Shown in pieces: positions 7,416 to 16,910 of a stretch of DNA of 64,000 nt. Under the pieces are notes generated by a model. The model had not been told where the DNA came from and did not search any database. It saw only the letters and a program-made list of their open reading frames with translations. Source of the DNA: DTU053 sp012520115 (GTDB taxonomy: Bacteria > Bacillota > Clostridia > Oscillospirales > Acutalibacteraceae); the NCBI GenBank assembly GCA_050953725.1, contig JBMNNB010000003.1, positions 496,001 through 560,000 on the forward strand, given 5' to 3'. Position 1 is the first letter of the stretch. Each line of letters begins with the position of its first letter. Both the position numbers and the translations under genes were made by a program.

Positions 7416-10400
7416 TTAAAGCGGGAGGATTGTGAAGCTGAAGGCAAGGCCCTCCGAGGCGTCGATTACATATTCGGGGAGGGTGTCGGGGCCGCAGCTT
7501 GCGGTACCCGTGCCTCTGATAGCGCCGTCAAGGGTCAGCACCGTGGTCGGCTGCTCTTTAAGGTCCTCCTGATGCTGTGCTTCATAGAGGGCATTGACCG
7601 TGTAGTTGTGGGCGTTGAAAGCGAACTTGTCGTTCGCATAGACCTTAATTCCCCTGCCCTGCTCGTCGGTTATGCTCAGCCACTTTACCTCTGTTCTCTC
7701 GCCGTTGTCCTGCGGGTAGATGTACGGCTCGTGCATAGCCTCGACGGTTGTCTCGTAAATGCCCACCGGGGCGTGCGCCTTCATGTCGGGCAGGTTCTCC
7801 CTCTCGCCACGACCGAAGTATTTCACCTTGTCGAACTCCTTTTTGAGCTGGAGCACAAGGCCGAATCTCGGAATCTCGTTCGGTGCCTTGCTGTTTTTCG
7901 GCATTGTAAGCTCACTGCTTACCTCAACTGCGCCGAAGCCGCTTACAAGGTACTCGGTCTTAACATTGTACAGTGCCTTCTTCTTATAAACGATGTCGAT
8001 ATCGGTCAGAATCTGTACCTCACGCTCAAGAAGGCGGGTCTCAAAGCTCTTGAGAACCGGCTGTGCCTTATCGAGTCCCGCATCGAGCCACTTCTGCCTC
8101 TGCTTTGCGTCGTTGTCGAGAAGCGCCCTGAATACAAGCGGAAGCAGACCCGTAAGTCCCTCGGCGGGAGTCTGATTGATATACTCCTTGCCGTCCTTTA
8201 CATATGAGGTGAGTGCGCCGGTTTCGGCGTTGAATCTGACCTCGCCGCCCTCAAAGCCGACGGTTACAAACTCGTTCTCTCTTGATACGGCAATAGCGTC
8301 TGAAATCTCAAACTCGTACTCAATCGGCACATCCCTTAATGTTATCTGCTCGGTTGCGACGTGCCTGTCGCCGTCGGTATAGATAAAGTTGATATGCCAG
8401 CTGTTCCAGTCAGTCAGAGTCATATGCGGGATTTTTATAGTCTTAGAGCTGTTTGCGGGGATGTCGAGCTTTAATGTGCCGCTCTCCCTGACTTCGCCGT
8501 CGCAGAGAAGCTCCCAACGTATATCAAGATAGTCGGTTGAAATGAAGTTATTCGTATTTGTAAAGACGAACTCGTCGTCTGAAACAGCCTTTGCGGTGAC
8601 GGGCCTGTAAACCGTCTTTATAAGAATTGCTCCGGTGTGGGGGGTTCTGTCGGGATAGACCATGCCGTCCACGCAGAAGTGGCCGTCGTGCATCTTTTCG
8701 CCGTGGTCGCCGCCGTAGGTGTACTTAAAGGGATACTTCTTGTCGCCGGGCTCGTGATATACGGCGTGGTCAGCCCACTCCCAGACGCAGCCGCCCATGA
8801 ACTGGTCGCTTGCGTTGAAGATGTCCCAATACTCCTGTAAGCCGCCGGGGCCGACGCCCATGGCATGGACATACTCGCAGAGGACCTCCGGCTTGCCCGT
8901 AAACTGCTTGCCCCTCTTGTGATTTATCATCTTTCTGAGGTTCTCGTGTGAGGGGTACATCTCGGAAATAACATCGTATGAGTGACGCCTTGTGCGGACA
9001 ACGCCCTCATAATGAACGGGTATCTCTGTCACGGATTTAAGATAGGCGTAGCACTTGTCGTGGCACTTGTAGCCGCCCGCCTCGTTGCCTAAAGACCATA
9101 AGGTGACGCAGGCGTGGTTCCTGTCACGGTAGAACATACGCTTGACCCTGTCCACATAGTGCTTGGCCCATTTAAGGTCGTGGCTTATGAAGCAATAGTC
9201 GCCTGTAAGCCTGCCGATTCCGTGGGTTTCGATATCCGCCTCGTCAATAACATAAATGCCGTAGACATCAGCAAGAGTCAGGAAGAAGGGGTCGGGAGGA
9301 TAGTGTGATGTCCTGACTGTGTTGACATTAAGCTCCTTCATAAGCTTTATGTCACGCTCAAGGTCGTCAAGTCCCATGGCATAGCCCTTAGTCGGGTGGG
9401 TGTCGTGGTGGTTTACGCCCTTCATCTTTATCTTGCTGCCGTTGACGGTAAAGACCTCGCCCCTTATCTCTATTGTCCTGAAGCCCGTGAAGTTCCTGAT
9501 GCTCATAAGCTCTTTGCCGCTCTGCTTCAGGGTAATATATACGTCGTAAAGCTCGGGGGTTTCGGCTGTCCACTCCTTAACACTAAGGTCGGTGAACTTA
9601 ATTACCGTATGCTCCTCCGCTCCCGCTCCGGCTGTGGCAAACTCCTTGCCGTCCTTTATAATTTCAATCTCAACTTCGCAGTCCTTTGTGTCGCCCTTTA
9701 GCTCTACTTCGGCTGTGAGGTTGTACTTGTCGCCCTGCTTTGCGGTCTTGAGTTGATAATCGTAGACGAAGACAGGCTCATTTACCGTGATATATACGTC
9801 ACGGAAGATGCCGTTTTCACGGAACATGTCCTGAGCCTCAAGGAAGGAGCCGTTGCACCACTTAAAGGATACGGCAAGAAGCTCGTTCTCGCCCTCCTTA
9901 AGATATTTTGTTATATCAAATTCCGCAGAATTGTGTGAGCCTTCCGAATAGCCCACAAAGCTGCCGTTGACATAGAGGTCAATGCAGGAGGACACGCCGA
10001 GGAAGGTTAAGATATAGTTCTTTGACACATCCCTTACGTCAAAGAGCTTTCTGTAAACGCCCACGGGCATATCCTCGGGGATGTTCGGGGGCTGCGAGAT
10101 GAACTCATAGCGCTCGTTCAGATAAACAGGCTCCTGATAGCCTGTCCGCTGCCATGTTGAGGGCACATGTATTTTATCAAACTTAACCCTTGAGGTGTTA
10201 ATGGTGTCGGGGAGCTTGGACTTTTTGGGATAGAACTTAAAATCCCATTCGCCTGAGAGTACCTTCACCATATCGCTGGAATAACGCTCGCTTCTGAAAT
10301 CCGTTGCCTTTAAAACGCTTTTTTCTTTAAAGGGGATAAAATACGCTCTGGGGAAAAGCTTGTTCTTTTCAAAAATCGAAAAGGTGCAGTGATTGCTTTT

Positions 10401-10418
10401 CTCTATTGTGTACTTCAT
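7416..10418 (-). CDS. lacZ: Beta-galactosidase, glycoside hydrolase family 2
   Basis: A 1000-residue GH2 enzyme that hydrolyses terminal beta-galactosides such as lactose. Domain order is sugar-binding jelly roll (about 45-215), immunoglobulin-like domain, TIM barrel (about 320-620), second Ig-like domain and a C-terminal beta-galactosidase small-chain domain. Key motifs: GVNHHDTHP, NTVRTSHYP, the acid/base Glu446 in WSLGNEAGG and the nucleophile Glu515 in LCEYVHAMG. No signal peptide is visible, so it is probably cytoplasmic. I start it at the ATG of MKYTIE because GGGAGG lies just upstream; a longer frame to 10478 has no such site. It appears monocistronic. Confidence 0.95.
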   Translation of the reverse strand: MKYTIEKSNHCTFSIFEKNKLFPRAYFIPFKEKSVLKATDFRSERYSSDMVKVLSGEWDFKFYPKKSKLPDTINTSRVKFDKIHVPSTWQRTGYQEPVYLNERYEFISQPPNIPEDMPVGVYRKLFDVRDVSKNYILTFLGVSSCIDLYVNGSFVGYSEGSHNSAEFDITKYLKEGENELLAVSFKWCNGSFLEAQDMFRENGIFRDVYITVNEPVFVYDYQLKTAKQGDKYNLTAEVELKGDTKDCEVEIEIIKDGKEFATAGAGAEEHTVIKFTDLSVKEWTAETPELYDVYITLKQSGKELMSIRNFTGFRTIEIRGEVFTVNGSKIKMKGVNHHDTHPTKGYAMGLDDLERDIKLMKELNVNTVRTSHYPPDPFFLTLADVYGIYVIDEADIETHGIGRLTGDYCFISHDLKWAKHYVDRVKRMFYRDRNHACVTLWSLGNEAGGYKCHDKCYAYLKSVTEIPVHYEGVVRTRRHSYDVISEMYPSHENLRKMINHKRGKQFTGKPEVLCEYVHAMGVGPGGLQEYWDIFNASDQFMGGCVWEWADHAVYHEPGDKKYPFKYTYGGDHGEKMHDGHFCVDGMVYPDRTPHTGAILIKTVYRPVTAKAVSDDEFVFTNTNNFISTDYLDIRWELLCDGEVRESGTLKLDIPANSSKTIKIPHMTLTDWNSWHINFIYTDGDRHVATEQITLRDVPIEYEFEISDAIAVSRENEFVTVGFEGGEVRFNAETGALTSYVKDGKEYINQTPAEGLTGLLPLVFRALLDNDAKQRQKWLDAGLDKAQPVLKSFETRLLEREVQILTDIDIVYKKKALYNVKTEYLVSGFGAVEVSSELTMPKNSKAPNEIPRFGLVLQLKKEFDKVKYFGRGERENLPDMKAHAPVGIYETTVEAMHEPYIYPQDNGERTEVKWLSITDEQGRGIKVYANDKFAFNAHNYTVNALYEAQHQEDLKEQPTTVLTLDGAIRGTGTASCGPDTLPEYVIDASEGLAFSFTILPL

Positions 10419-10468
10419 TTTCTGTCCTCCCTGTTTTAGAGCTTGCCAGCTCTGAATTAACCTTATGA

Positions 10469-10497
10469 ATAGTAACACAGTCAGGAAAATATTTCAA
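10469..10497 (-). promoter_or_regulatory. Probable promoter of lacZ
   Basis: On the minus strand TTGAAA (10492-10497), 17 bp, then TACTAT (10469-10474). A 6-bp inverted repeat, AGAGCT/AGCTCT (10438-10453), sits in the leader between promoter and ribosome site and could be an operator. Confidence 0.6.
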
Positions 10498-10634
10498 CAA
10501 AACCCTGCGATTTGTAAAGGTTTTAGGGTGATTTGCGGATTTGTTATATCTGTGTGAACAGAAAACGGGGAAAATCGACAGGGAAATCTTTGTCAAAAAG
10601 CTTTCACAAAAAAGGCTTGCTAAATGGAAAGTTT

Positions 10635-10664
10635 TTGTTTATAATTAATACACAAAGCTATAAT
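10635..10664 (+). promoter_or_regulatory. Promoter of the 47-residue protein gene
   Basis: TTGTTT (10635-10640), an 18-bp spacer and a perfect TATAAT (10659-10664) lie about 45 nt before the start codon. Confidence 0.7.
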
Positions 10665-10707
10665 ATATTGCGACAGACTGCTGATTCCATTGAAAGGAGG
10701 CATATTA

Positions 10708-10851
10708 ATGGGTAGAGCTTTCTGGGTAGCCAAGATGGCTGCTAAAATAGCAAAGATTCTGTACAAGCTTTCTAACATTTCTTTCTTCCAGTTCCTTATC
10801 TCTTACTTCGGTCCGGAGGAAACAACTGAGCCCGAATCCGAGCGCGACTAA
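10708..10851 (+). CDS. Small protein of 47 residues, unknown function
   Basis: The frame starts MGRAFWVAKMAAKIAKILYK, has a hydrophobic middle (ISFFQFLISYFG) and ends in an acidic tail (EETTEPESERD). A perfect AAAGGAGG site stands 7 nt upstream, a good promoter lies before it and an intrinsic terminator follows 25 nt after the stop, so it forms a complete transcription unit. The N-terminal half is cationic and could form an amphipathic helix, which suggests membrane association. I do not recognise a family. A membrane-peptide toxin, a bacteriocin-like peptide or a small regulatory protein are all possible; nothing here distinguishes them. Confidence 0.75.
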   Translation: MGRAFWVAKMAAKIAKILYKLSNISFFQFLISYFGPEETTEPESERD

Positions 10852-10874
10852 CTTTTATATAATGTGCACATATT

Positions 10875-10904
10875 AAAAAGGCAACGAACTGTCGTTGCCT
10901 TTTT
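10875..10904. terminator. Bidirectional intrinsic terminator
   Basis: AAAGGCAACGA and TCGTTGCCTTT form an 11-bp stem with a 4-nt loop, flanked by A and T runs. It serves the small protein gene on the plus strand and the convergent hydrolase gene on the minus strand. Confidence 0.85.
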
Positions 10905-10918
10905 AATTTGCCTTATTA

Positions 10919-12511
10919 TTATTTTATTTTGCCCTTGTGGACCGGCTCGACAATTACGGGCAGGTAGTCTATTACTATCTGTGCCAGCTTTACAAGGAAC
11001 TCGTTGGGCAGGATGTCCTTTGCGCCGTCCTTTATGAATTTTGTTATGTTTACGACCTCCGGCGTGCTGGAGGGCTTCATTTTGACCTTATTGCCGTCGA
11101 AGGTAAAGGCAAGCCTGCGCTTTGCAATTGTTTCTATCGGGCGGATGTCTAAGATAAGCGTGTTTCTCGGCCTCCAGCATGCGCTTGCAAGCACCCTGTA
11201 ATCAATTCCGCCGAGCCTCATTACGCCCTCTCTGTACTTGCCGTCCATGCCGCAGGCGACCGTGTTCTTCTCGTCGCCCTCGGTCCATGTGAAGCTGCAT
11301 TCGTCGTCGCCGAAGTTAAAGACGATGTTGTCTATATTGCCCGCCTTGTCGGTGGTCATATAGGTGACCGCAAGGGGCAGTACGCTCATGGGGAAGCCCG
11401 CAATATTCAGCAGGAGCTTCTTTCGCATCTTTATCCTTCTGCCATCAAGCCTTTTCTCCAGAATGCTCCTTGAGTTATAAAGTGGCTTTTCTAAACAGAG
11501 CTTTGAAAGCTCTTCACTTAAATTCTCGACCACATAGCCCTCTTTACCAGCGTTGTCAAAGGCTGCGGGGAAGAATTTCCACATGCTGTCAAGCACTCTC
11601 TGGGTTATGGCCTCTGCGCCCGTAAAGGCGACGACTGCGTTATACTCCTTGAAAACTATGCCGAACTGACCGAACAGTCCCTCGCAGCGGTATGAGGGGG
11701 TATTCAGATTGCACATCCAGAAGCAGTAGCCGTAGCCTGCGCTTGAGTCGGGGGCGGTGCCTAAGTTGTTGTCGACGTGCTTAACCGTAGCCGTCCTGGT
11801 CCACTCCTCGGGGATGACCTGCCTGCCCTCGAATTTGCCGTCCTGCAGATAGCAGAGCATAATCTTTGCAATGTCCTCGGTCTTAAGGTAGATGCCCCAG
11901 CCGCCTGCCTCTATGCCGTTTCTGTCGGTCTCCCAGAAGGGGTAATCGATGCCCAGCGGCTCGAAAAGACGGGGCTGAAGGTAATCCCTTATGCACATGC
12001 CGGTGACCTTATGTATGATTGCGCTCAAGACATAAATATTCTCATTGACATACCTGAAGTCCGTGCCGGGCTTTGCATACCAGGGGGATTTCATGAAATC
12101 GTCCAGCCAGTCGATTTTGCCCTTGTCCTTTAAGATATCCACATTCTTGCCCGAACACATGGAAACAAGGTGCCTGATATTGAGCTGATTTAAGTAACTG
12201 TCCTTCTTATTCTCCCTGTACTCCGGGAAGATATCAACCACAAGGGTGTCAAGGCTTATAAGCCCTTCGCTTACCGCAAAGCCTATGGCCGTAGAGGTTA
12301 CGCTCTTTGAAACCGAATAGCAGGAATGGGGTCTGTTAGCTGAAAAGGGATGATTGTAGCATTCGACGGCTACCTTGCCGTCACGGATGACCATGAGTGA
12401 GTGCATCTCGATATTGTTTGCCTTTAAATCATCAATAAATTCCTTAATGCAACCCGAAGAAACGCCGACAGCCTCCGGGCTTTCGGCTCTTGGTATTTTG
12501 ATTGCCGACAT
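10919..12511 (-). CDS. Serine hydrolase of the beta-lactamase/class C fold
   Basis: A 530-residue protein. Residues 1-330 match the beta-lactamase family (PF00144-like): SxxK at Ser66-Lys69 (YSVSKSV) and YxN at Tyr154-Asn156 (FRYVNENI). The usual third motif near residue 280 (HxG or KTG) reads FGQFG instead. The rest, about 390-500, is a beta-rich C-terminal domain. No signal peptide is visible. Family members are esterases, peptidases or penicillin-binding-like proteins, so the substrate is unknown and antibiotic resistance should not be assumed. The start has an AGGAGG site. It stands alone and is convergent with the small protein gene. Confidence 0.85.
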   Translation of the reverse strand: MSAIKIPRAESPEAVGVSSGCIKEFIDDLKANNIEMHSLMVIRDGKVAVECYNHPFSANRPHSCYSVSKSVTSTAIGFAVSEGLISLDTLVVDIFPEYRENKKDSYLNQLNIRHLVSMCSGKNVDILKDKGKIDWLDDFMKSPWYAKPGTDFRYVNENIYVLSAIIHKVTGMCIRDYLQPRLFEPLGIDYPFWETDRNGIEAGGWGIYLKTEDIAKIMLCYLQDGKFEGRQVIPEEWTRTATVKHVDNNLGTAPDSSAGYGYCFWMCNLNTPSYRCEGLFGQFGIVFKEYNAVVAFTGAEAITQRVLDSMWKFFPAAFDNAGKEGYVVENLSEELSKLCLEKPLYNSRSILEKRLDGRRIKMRKKLLLNIAGFPMSVLPLAVTYMTTDKAGNIDNIVFNFGDDECSFTWTEGDEKNTVACGMDGKYREGVMRLGGIDYRVLASACWRPRNTLILDIRPIETIAKRRLAFTFDGNKVKMKPSSTPEVVNITKFIKDGAKDILPNEFLVKLAQIVIDYLPVIVEPVHKGKIK

Positions 12512-12744
12512 GACTGCCTCCTGATTATATTAAATTTGGATTTCGCCAAATAACTTTACACAAACACATATATTTTAATACGCTCTTAATGCAAATTCTT
12601 TTATTAGGTGTGAACAAATAATAAAAAATTACTAAAATTTACATTTTCCTTCCCCCGTCGAGATTTTTTTGTGTTAATACTTGTACAATAAAGAATATGA
12701 AGCTAAACTTAATAGCATAACCATTCGCACTGAAAGGTGAAGAA

Positions 12745-13629
12745 ATGTCAAGACGGCTTGAGTTTATAATAGGCGAGGACTTTGACGGCAAGAAGGTCGT
12801 GCAGTTTTTAAGGGGACATTTAAAGATGTCAGCCCGACTCACCGCCTCATTAAAGCGTGTGGACAGAGGAATCTGCCTTAACGGGGAGCATGCCCGCACT
12901 ATTGACATAATGAAGCGGGGCGATGTGCTGTCTGTGCTTATCCCCGACGAGGAGCACAATGTAATCCCCTCCGGCGAAATGCCCGCTATTATATATGAGG
13001 ACAACGACCTTCTTGTGGTGAACAAGCCGGCTCTCCTCCCCATGCATCCGAGTCACAGCTACCCGGAGGGTACGCTCGCAAATGCCGTCGCCGCCTATCT
13101 TAAATCAAAGGGACGTTCAGGCTCCTTCAGGGCCGTGGGACGTCTTGACAAAGGCACCTCCGGAGTTGTTATCTGCGCATTAAACCGCTTTGCCGCCGCA
13201 GCTTTATCCGGCAAGGTAGAGAAGGAATATATCTGCGTGGCTCAAGGTATTTTTGAAGGCTCTGGGACCATTGACCGCCCCATTTACAGGCCCGACCCGA
13301 TGAAGACACTAAGGGCTGTGGGGGACAAGCCGAATGCCGTGCCGGCTATAACACACTGGCAGGCGATTGCCGCCGGAAAGGGTCATTCGGTCCTGCGAAT
13401 AAAGCTCGAAACAGGCAGGACACATCAGATAAGGGTGCATTTTGCCTCCCTCGGCTCGCCCCTTGCAGGTGACGACATGTACGGGGGCAGCAGGGAGTAT
13501 ATATCCCGCCCCGCCCTGCACTGCGAAAAGGCGGCTTTGTTTCACCCGGTAACAAAGGAAAGCATGACCTTCTTTGCTCCCCTGCCTTCCGATATGGAGA
13601 AATTAATAGAGTTTATCGCACAAAAATAA
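12745..13629 (+). CDS. RluA-family pseudouridine synthase
   Basis: A 294-residue RNA-modifying enzyme that isomerises uridine to pseudouridine, probably in 23S rRNA or tRNA. It has an N-terminal S4-like RNA-binding region (about 15-65) and the catalytic domain with GRLDKGTSGVV, in which Asp135 is the expected catalytic residue, followed by GRTHQIRVHFASLG. Length fits the RluA/RluD group. The site AAAGGTGAAGAA precedes the ATG. The exact target base cannot be read from the sequence. Confidence 0.92.
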   Translation: MSRRLEFIIGEDFDGKKVVQFLRGHLKMSARLTASLKRVDRGICLNGEHARTIDIMKRGDVLSVLIPDEEHNVIPSGEMPAIIYEDNDLLVVNKPALLPMHPSHSYPEGTLANAVAAYLKSKGRSGSFRAVGRLDKGTSGVVICALNRFAAAALSGKVEKEYICVAQGIFEGSGTIDRPIYRPDPMKTLRAVGDKPNAVPAITHWQAIAAGKGHSVLRIKLETGRTHQIRVHFASLGSPLAGDDMYGGSREYISRPALHCEKAALFHPVTKESMTFFAPLPSDMEKLIEFIAQK

Positions 13630-13668
13630 GCTCTCTTTCCTTTAATCTCCTTGTTATTAATTGCCTCT

Positions 13669-13696
13669 TTGCTTGCTCATATAAACACATTATGCT
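13669..13696 (+). promoter_or_regulatory. Possible promoter of the DUF5696 lipoprotein gene
   Basis: TTGCTT (13669-13674), 16 bp, then TATGCT (13691-13696), about 70 nt before the start codon. Both hexamers are imperfect. Confidence 0.35.
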
Positions 13697-13765
13697 ATCA
13701 TTACATTGATATATTTTGACCTAACCTCTTTCAGACGCTCCTGTAGCTTAGAAGGGACAGAAAAA

Positions 13766-15955
13766 ATGAAACCGACTTTAAGAAAATTTATACATATTAT
13801 GCTGTCTGTGTTAATGCTCTGCCTTGTTTTCCTGCCCGCCTGCTCGTCGGGCAAGCCTACTAAAATCAAGGCAAACACGGGCAATGTCATAAGCGCAAAG
13901 ACTGCCGACGCAAGGCTTCACACCACCGATGTCACCGCTTTAAAAAAGGTCGCTTCATCGGGACTGTTGGAGCTTTACATCGACGAAATCTCCCTTGCTG
14001 TCGCCGTCAAGGAGACGACCAACGGCAAGATGTGGCTCTCGCTGCCCGCAGAAAGCAATACCTATGCCGGCGTTCTGAGCCTGAATGTTCTTACTAAGAA
14101 CGGAATACTGTATCTTAACTCTCAGGACAACAGCGTTGCCATGGGGGGAGCGACCTTTGAGCAGACCGAAAACGGAGTTAAAATCTCTTATGTATTTACC
14201 CTTGATGAGAATTCCGAAAAGATTTTCAATAAGGAAAAGGACGCAAAAGCGGCGCAGATTAAGGCCGAAGCGAACTTTTACTTAACCGACGGCAACTTCT
14301 ATTTCTCTGCCGACTGCTCAAATCTTACAGCTACCGACGGACTTTACATAGAAAAGCTCGCACCGCTGCCCTACTTCGGCAGCACCTTCGGGGGAGGAGC
14401 GGAGGAATACTTCCTCCTGCCCGACGGCCCCGGCGCACTGATGCATGTAAACAGTAATGACCACAATACCTCCTTTGTGAATCTGCCCGTATACGGCGCA
14501 GACCAGTCCGCCATTTTCGGCGAGTCCGTCTCCGACTATCCGACGGTTATTATGCCCGTGTTCGGAGTCAAGAGCGCCGACAACGCCTTTACCGCAATCA
14601 TTGAGGACGGCGACGCCTTAGCGGAGGTACAGGCTCGCAGGGCAACCGCCTCAACGCCTGCCCGTGTGGGCGCCTACTTCAGAATGCGAAGCTCAAACTC
14701 TCTTAATAAAAAGTCATATATCTCAGAGCAGTACGACGGCAATATAAAGCTCTGCTATCGCTTCATAACCGGCAAGAGCGCAAATTACAGCGGTATGGCG
14801 AGGGCCGCAAGGGAACAGCTTATCCGTGAGGGCATACTCTCCACAAAGACCGTAAACTATTCCGACAAGTACCCCTTTAACCTGAGTATTATTGGCGCCG
14901 GCAAGAAGAAAACCGGCTTTTACCACAGCCTTACGAAAATCGACCAGGCGCAGGACTTGGCTACTATTTTAAAGGGCAAGGGCATTGACAGCATTAATAT
15001 GCGCTATATCGGCCTTCTGTCCGGAGGAATTGTGCAGCATGACTCCTCAAGGGCCTCTGTGCTTACGATACTCGGCGGCAAAAGCTCTTTGGAGAAGCTA
15101 AGCTCATACCTGAGCCGTCAGAAGTCGGGGCTTTACATTGATGTGAATGTGCTGACCTCGGGCGGACTGACGGGCTATCTGTCCTCAAACTGCGCCCGTA
15201 CCTCCTCTGGAGATGTATTGAGCTTTGAAAACGATAACCCCCTCTACCCCTACGTGGGCGCAAAGAGCTTCTTTACGGAGGGTCTTGCCCTTGCTAAGCT
15301 TGAAATTAAAATTGTTGACCTGCTGACCAACTCTAAGAACATAAGCTTCACGGGCTTCTGCATTAACGATGCGGGCAGGCTTTTATACTCGGACTTCGGC
15401 GACGGATATATCAACCGTCAGGAGGCAAAGAGGCGGATAGCCTCCCACGTTCAGGCACTTGCCACACAGCGCGGGCTTATGGTGGACACGGGCAACTTCT
15501 ATCTTGTTAAAAACGCCGACATTATTAGCAATCTGCCGAGTTCCACCTTCTACTCAGAGAGCGACGCATACGAGTCCGTACCCGCCGCACCTATAATACT
15601 TCACGGCATTGTGGACTATTCGGGCAGGGCGGTGAACCTTACGGGCGACAGGCAGAAGGCAATGCTCAAATCCATAGAGTACGGCATGCTGCCCGCTTAT
15701 GAATGGGTATTTGACAGCGAAAGCACCCTTTATTATAATCCTTATATAACCGAGGCGGTGGACTTCTATAATAAGAGCATGGAGCTTTTATCCGACCTTC
15801 GCACCTCGGCAATTACAAACAGCTATACGGTGCAGAAGGGAGTCCGCTGCACGCAGTATGACACCGGTGCGGTAATCTATGTAAACTACAACACGGAACC
15901 CGTTACAATCAACGAAATCACCATTCCCGCACAGGACTGCATAAGAGTAAGCTAA
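13766..15955 (+). CDS. DUF5696-like lipoprotein
   Basis: About 729 residues. The N-terminus is a lipoprotein signal (basic start, hydrophobic core and lipobox LPAC followed by SSG), so the mature protein should be anchored outside the membrane. The body contains YFLLPDGPGALMH and a following VNLPVYGAD, which I associate with DUF5696 proteins of Firmicutes; these often occur near carbohydrate transporters, but none is adjacent here. Function is unknown. The start at 13766 is preferred over an upstream in-frame ATG because GAAGGGA lies before it and the signal peptide starts there. metA follows after 28 bp, so they may share a transcript. Confidence 0.75.
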   Translation: MKPTLRKFIHIMLSVLMLCLVFLPACSSGKPTKIKANTGNVISAKTADARLHTTDVTALKKVASSGLLELYIDEISLAVAVKETTNGKMWLSLPAESNTYAGVLSLNVLTKNGILYLNSQDNSVAMGGATFEQTENGVKISYVFTLDENSEKIFNKEKDAKAAQIKAEANFYLTDGNFYFSADCSNLTATDGLYIEKLAPLPYFGSTFGGGAEEYFLLPDGPGALMHVNSNDHNTSFVNLPVYGADQSAIFGESVSDYPTVIMPVFGVKSADNAFTAIIEDGDALAEVQARRATASTPARVGAYFRMRSSNSLNKKSYISEQYDGNIKLCYRFITGKSANYSGMARAAREQLIREGILSTKTVNYSDKYPFNLSIIGAGKKKTGFYHSLTKIDQAQDLATILKGKGIDSINMRYIGLLSGGIVQHDSSRASVLTILGGKSSLEKLSSYLSRQKSGLYIDVNVLTSGGLTGYLSSNCARTSSGDVLSFENDNPLYPYVGAKSFFTEGLALAKLEIKIVDLLTNSKNISFTGFCINDAGRLLYSDFGDGYINRQEAKRRIASHVQALATQRGLMVDTGNFYLVKNADIISNLPSSTFYSESDAYESVPAAPIILHGIVDYSGRAVNLTGDRQKAMLKSIEYGMLPAYEWVFDSESTLYYNPYITEAVDFYNKSMELLSDLRTSAITNSYTVQKGVRCTQYDTGAVIYVNYNTEPVTINEITIPAQDCIRVS

Positions 15956-15983
15956 ACCGATTTGAATACTGGAGTGATGTGCT

Positions 15984-16898
15984 ATGCCAATTAAGATTCC
16001 GTCAACCTTACCTGCAAAAAAGCATCTTGAGGATGAAAACGTCTTCGTCATGACCGAGGATAGGGCATTGCGTCAGGATATCCGTCCTCTGAGGATACTT
16101 ATTCTGAATCTGATGCCCACTAAAATTGCGACCGAAACCCAGCTGTTAAGGCTCCTCGGCAATACTCCGCTGCAGGTGGATATTGAGCTGATGCACATGG
16201 AAAGCCATAAGAGCAAGAACACAAGTCAGGAACACTTGCTTAAATTCTATAAGACCTTCAGCGAGCTGAAGGACGAGAAGTTCGACGGTCTTGTCATTAC
16301 CGGCGCTCCCGTGGAGCAGATGGAGTTTGAGCAGGTTGACTACTGGCCGGAGCTTTGTCAGGTCTTTCAGTGGTGCAGAAAGAATGTCTACTCCACATTC
16401 TATATCTGCTGGGGCGCTCAGGCGGGGCTTTACTACAACTACGGCATAAAGAAGTACCCCCTTGAGAAGAAGCTCTTCGGCATCTTCCCCCACCGCAACC
16501 TCGACCCCTATCATCCGCTCATGAGGTGCCTTGACGATGTGTTCCTCGCTCCCCATTCGAGGCATACCGAAATAAGAATGCACGATATAGCCCTTGTGAA
16601 GGACCTGCAGGTGCTGTCCTATTCCGACACTGCGGGCGTGCATATTGTGTCAGACATGGATTGCCGGCACTTCTTCATCACGGGGCATTCCGAGTATGAT
16701 GCGGACACATTGAAGCTCGAATACGAAAGGGATTTAAGCAGAGGGCTTCCGATTGAAATTCCCGTAAACTACTTCCCCGACGACGACCCCGCAAAGAGGC
16801 CCTTAGTCACATGGCGGCAGAGCGGCAGTCAGATTTTTGCCAACTGGCTCAACTACTTTGTCTATCAGCGTACTCCGTACGACTTATCAACTCTATAA
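15984..16898 (+). CDS. metA: Homoserine O-acyltransferase MetA, predicted acetyl-CoA type
   Basis: A 304-residue cytoplasmic enzyme that acylates homoserine at the start of methionine synthesis. The nucleophile is Cys142 in FYICWGAQA; the family histidine region is TGHSEYD. Position 111 is Glu (GAPVEQMEF). In characterised MetA proteins Glu at this position goes with acetyl-CoA use and Gly with succinyl-CoA, so I predict homoserine O-acetyltransferase activity. Length matches the family. It follows the lipoprotein gene by 28 bp and precedes the DUF4364 gene by 12 bp. No SAM riboswitch or T-box can be fitted upstream. Confidence 0.95.
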   Translation: MPIKIPSTLPAKKHLEDENVFVMTEDRALRQDIRPLRILILNLMPTKIATETQLLRLLGNTPLQVDIELMHMESHKSKNTSQEHLLKFYKTFSELKDEKFDGLVITGAPVEQMEFEQVDYWPELCQVFQWCRKNVYSTFYICWGAQAGLYYNYGIKKYPLEKKLFGIFPHRNLDPYHPLMRCLDDVFLAPHSRHTEIRMHDIALVKDLQVLSYSDTAGVHIVSDMDCRHFFITGHSEYDADTLKLEYERDLSRGLPIEIPVNYFPDDDPAKRPLVTWRQSGSQIFANWLNYFVYQRTPYDLSTL

Positions 16899-16910
16899 CA
16901 GGGTGGTTTT

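Noticed and set aside
7113..8207. A 364-codon plus-strand frame
   Set aside because: Most of it is the antisense shadow of beta-galactosidase and the rest is GC-rich repeat.
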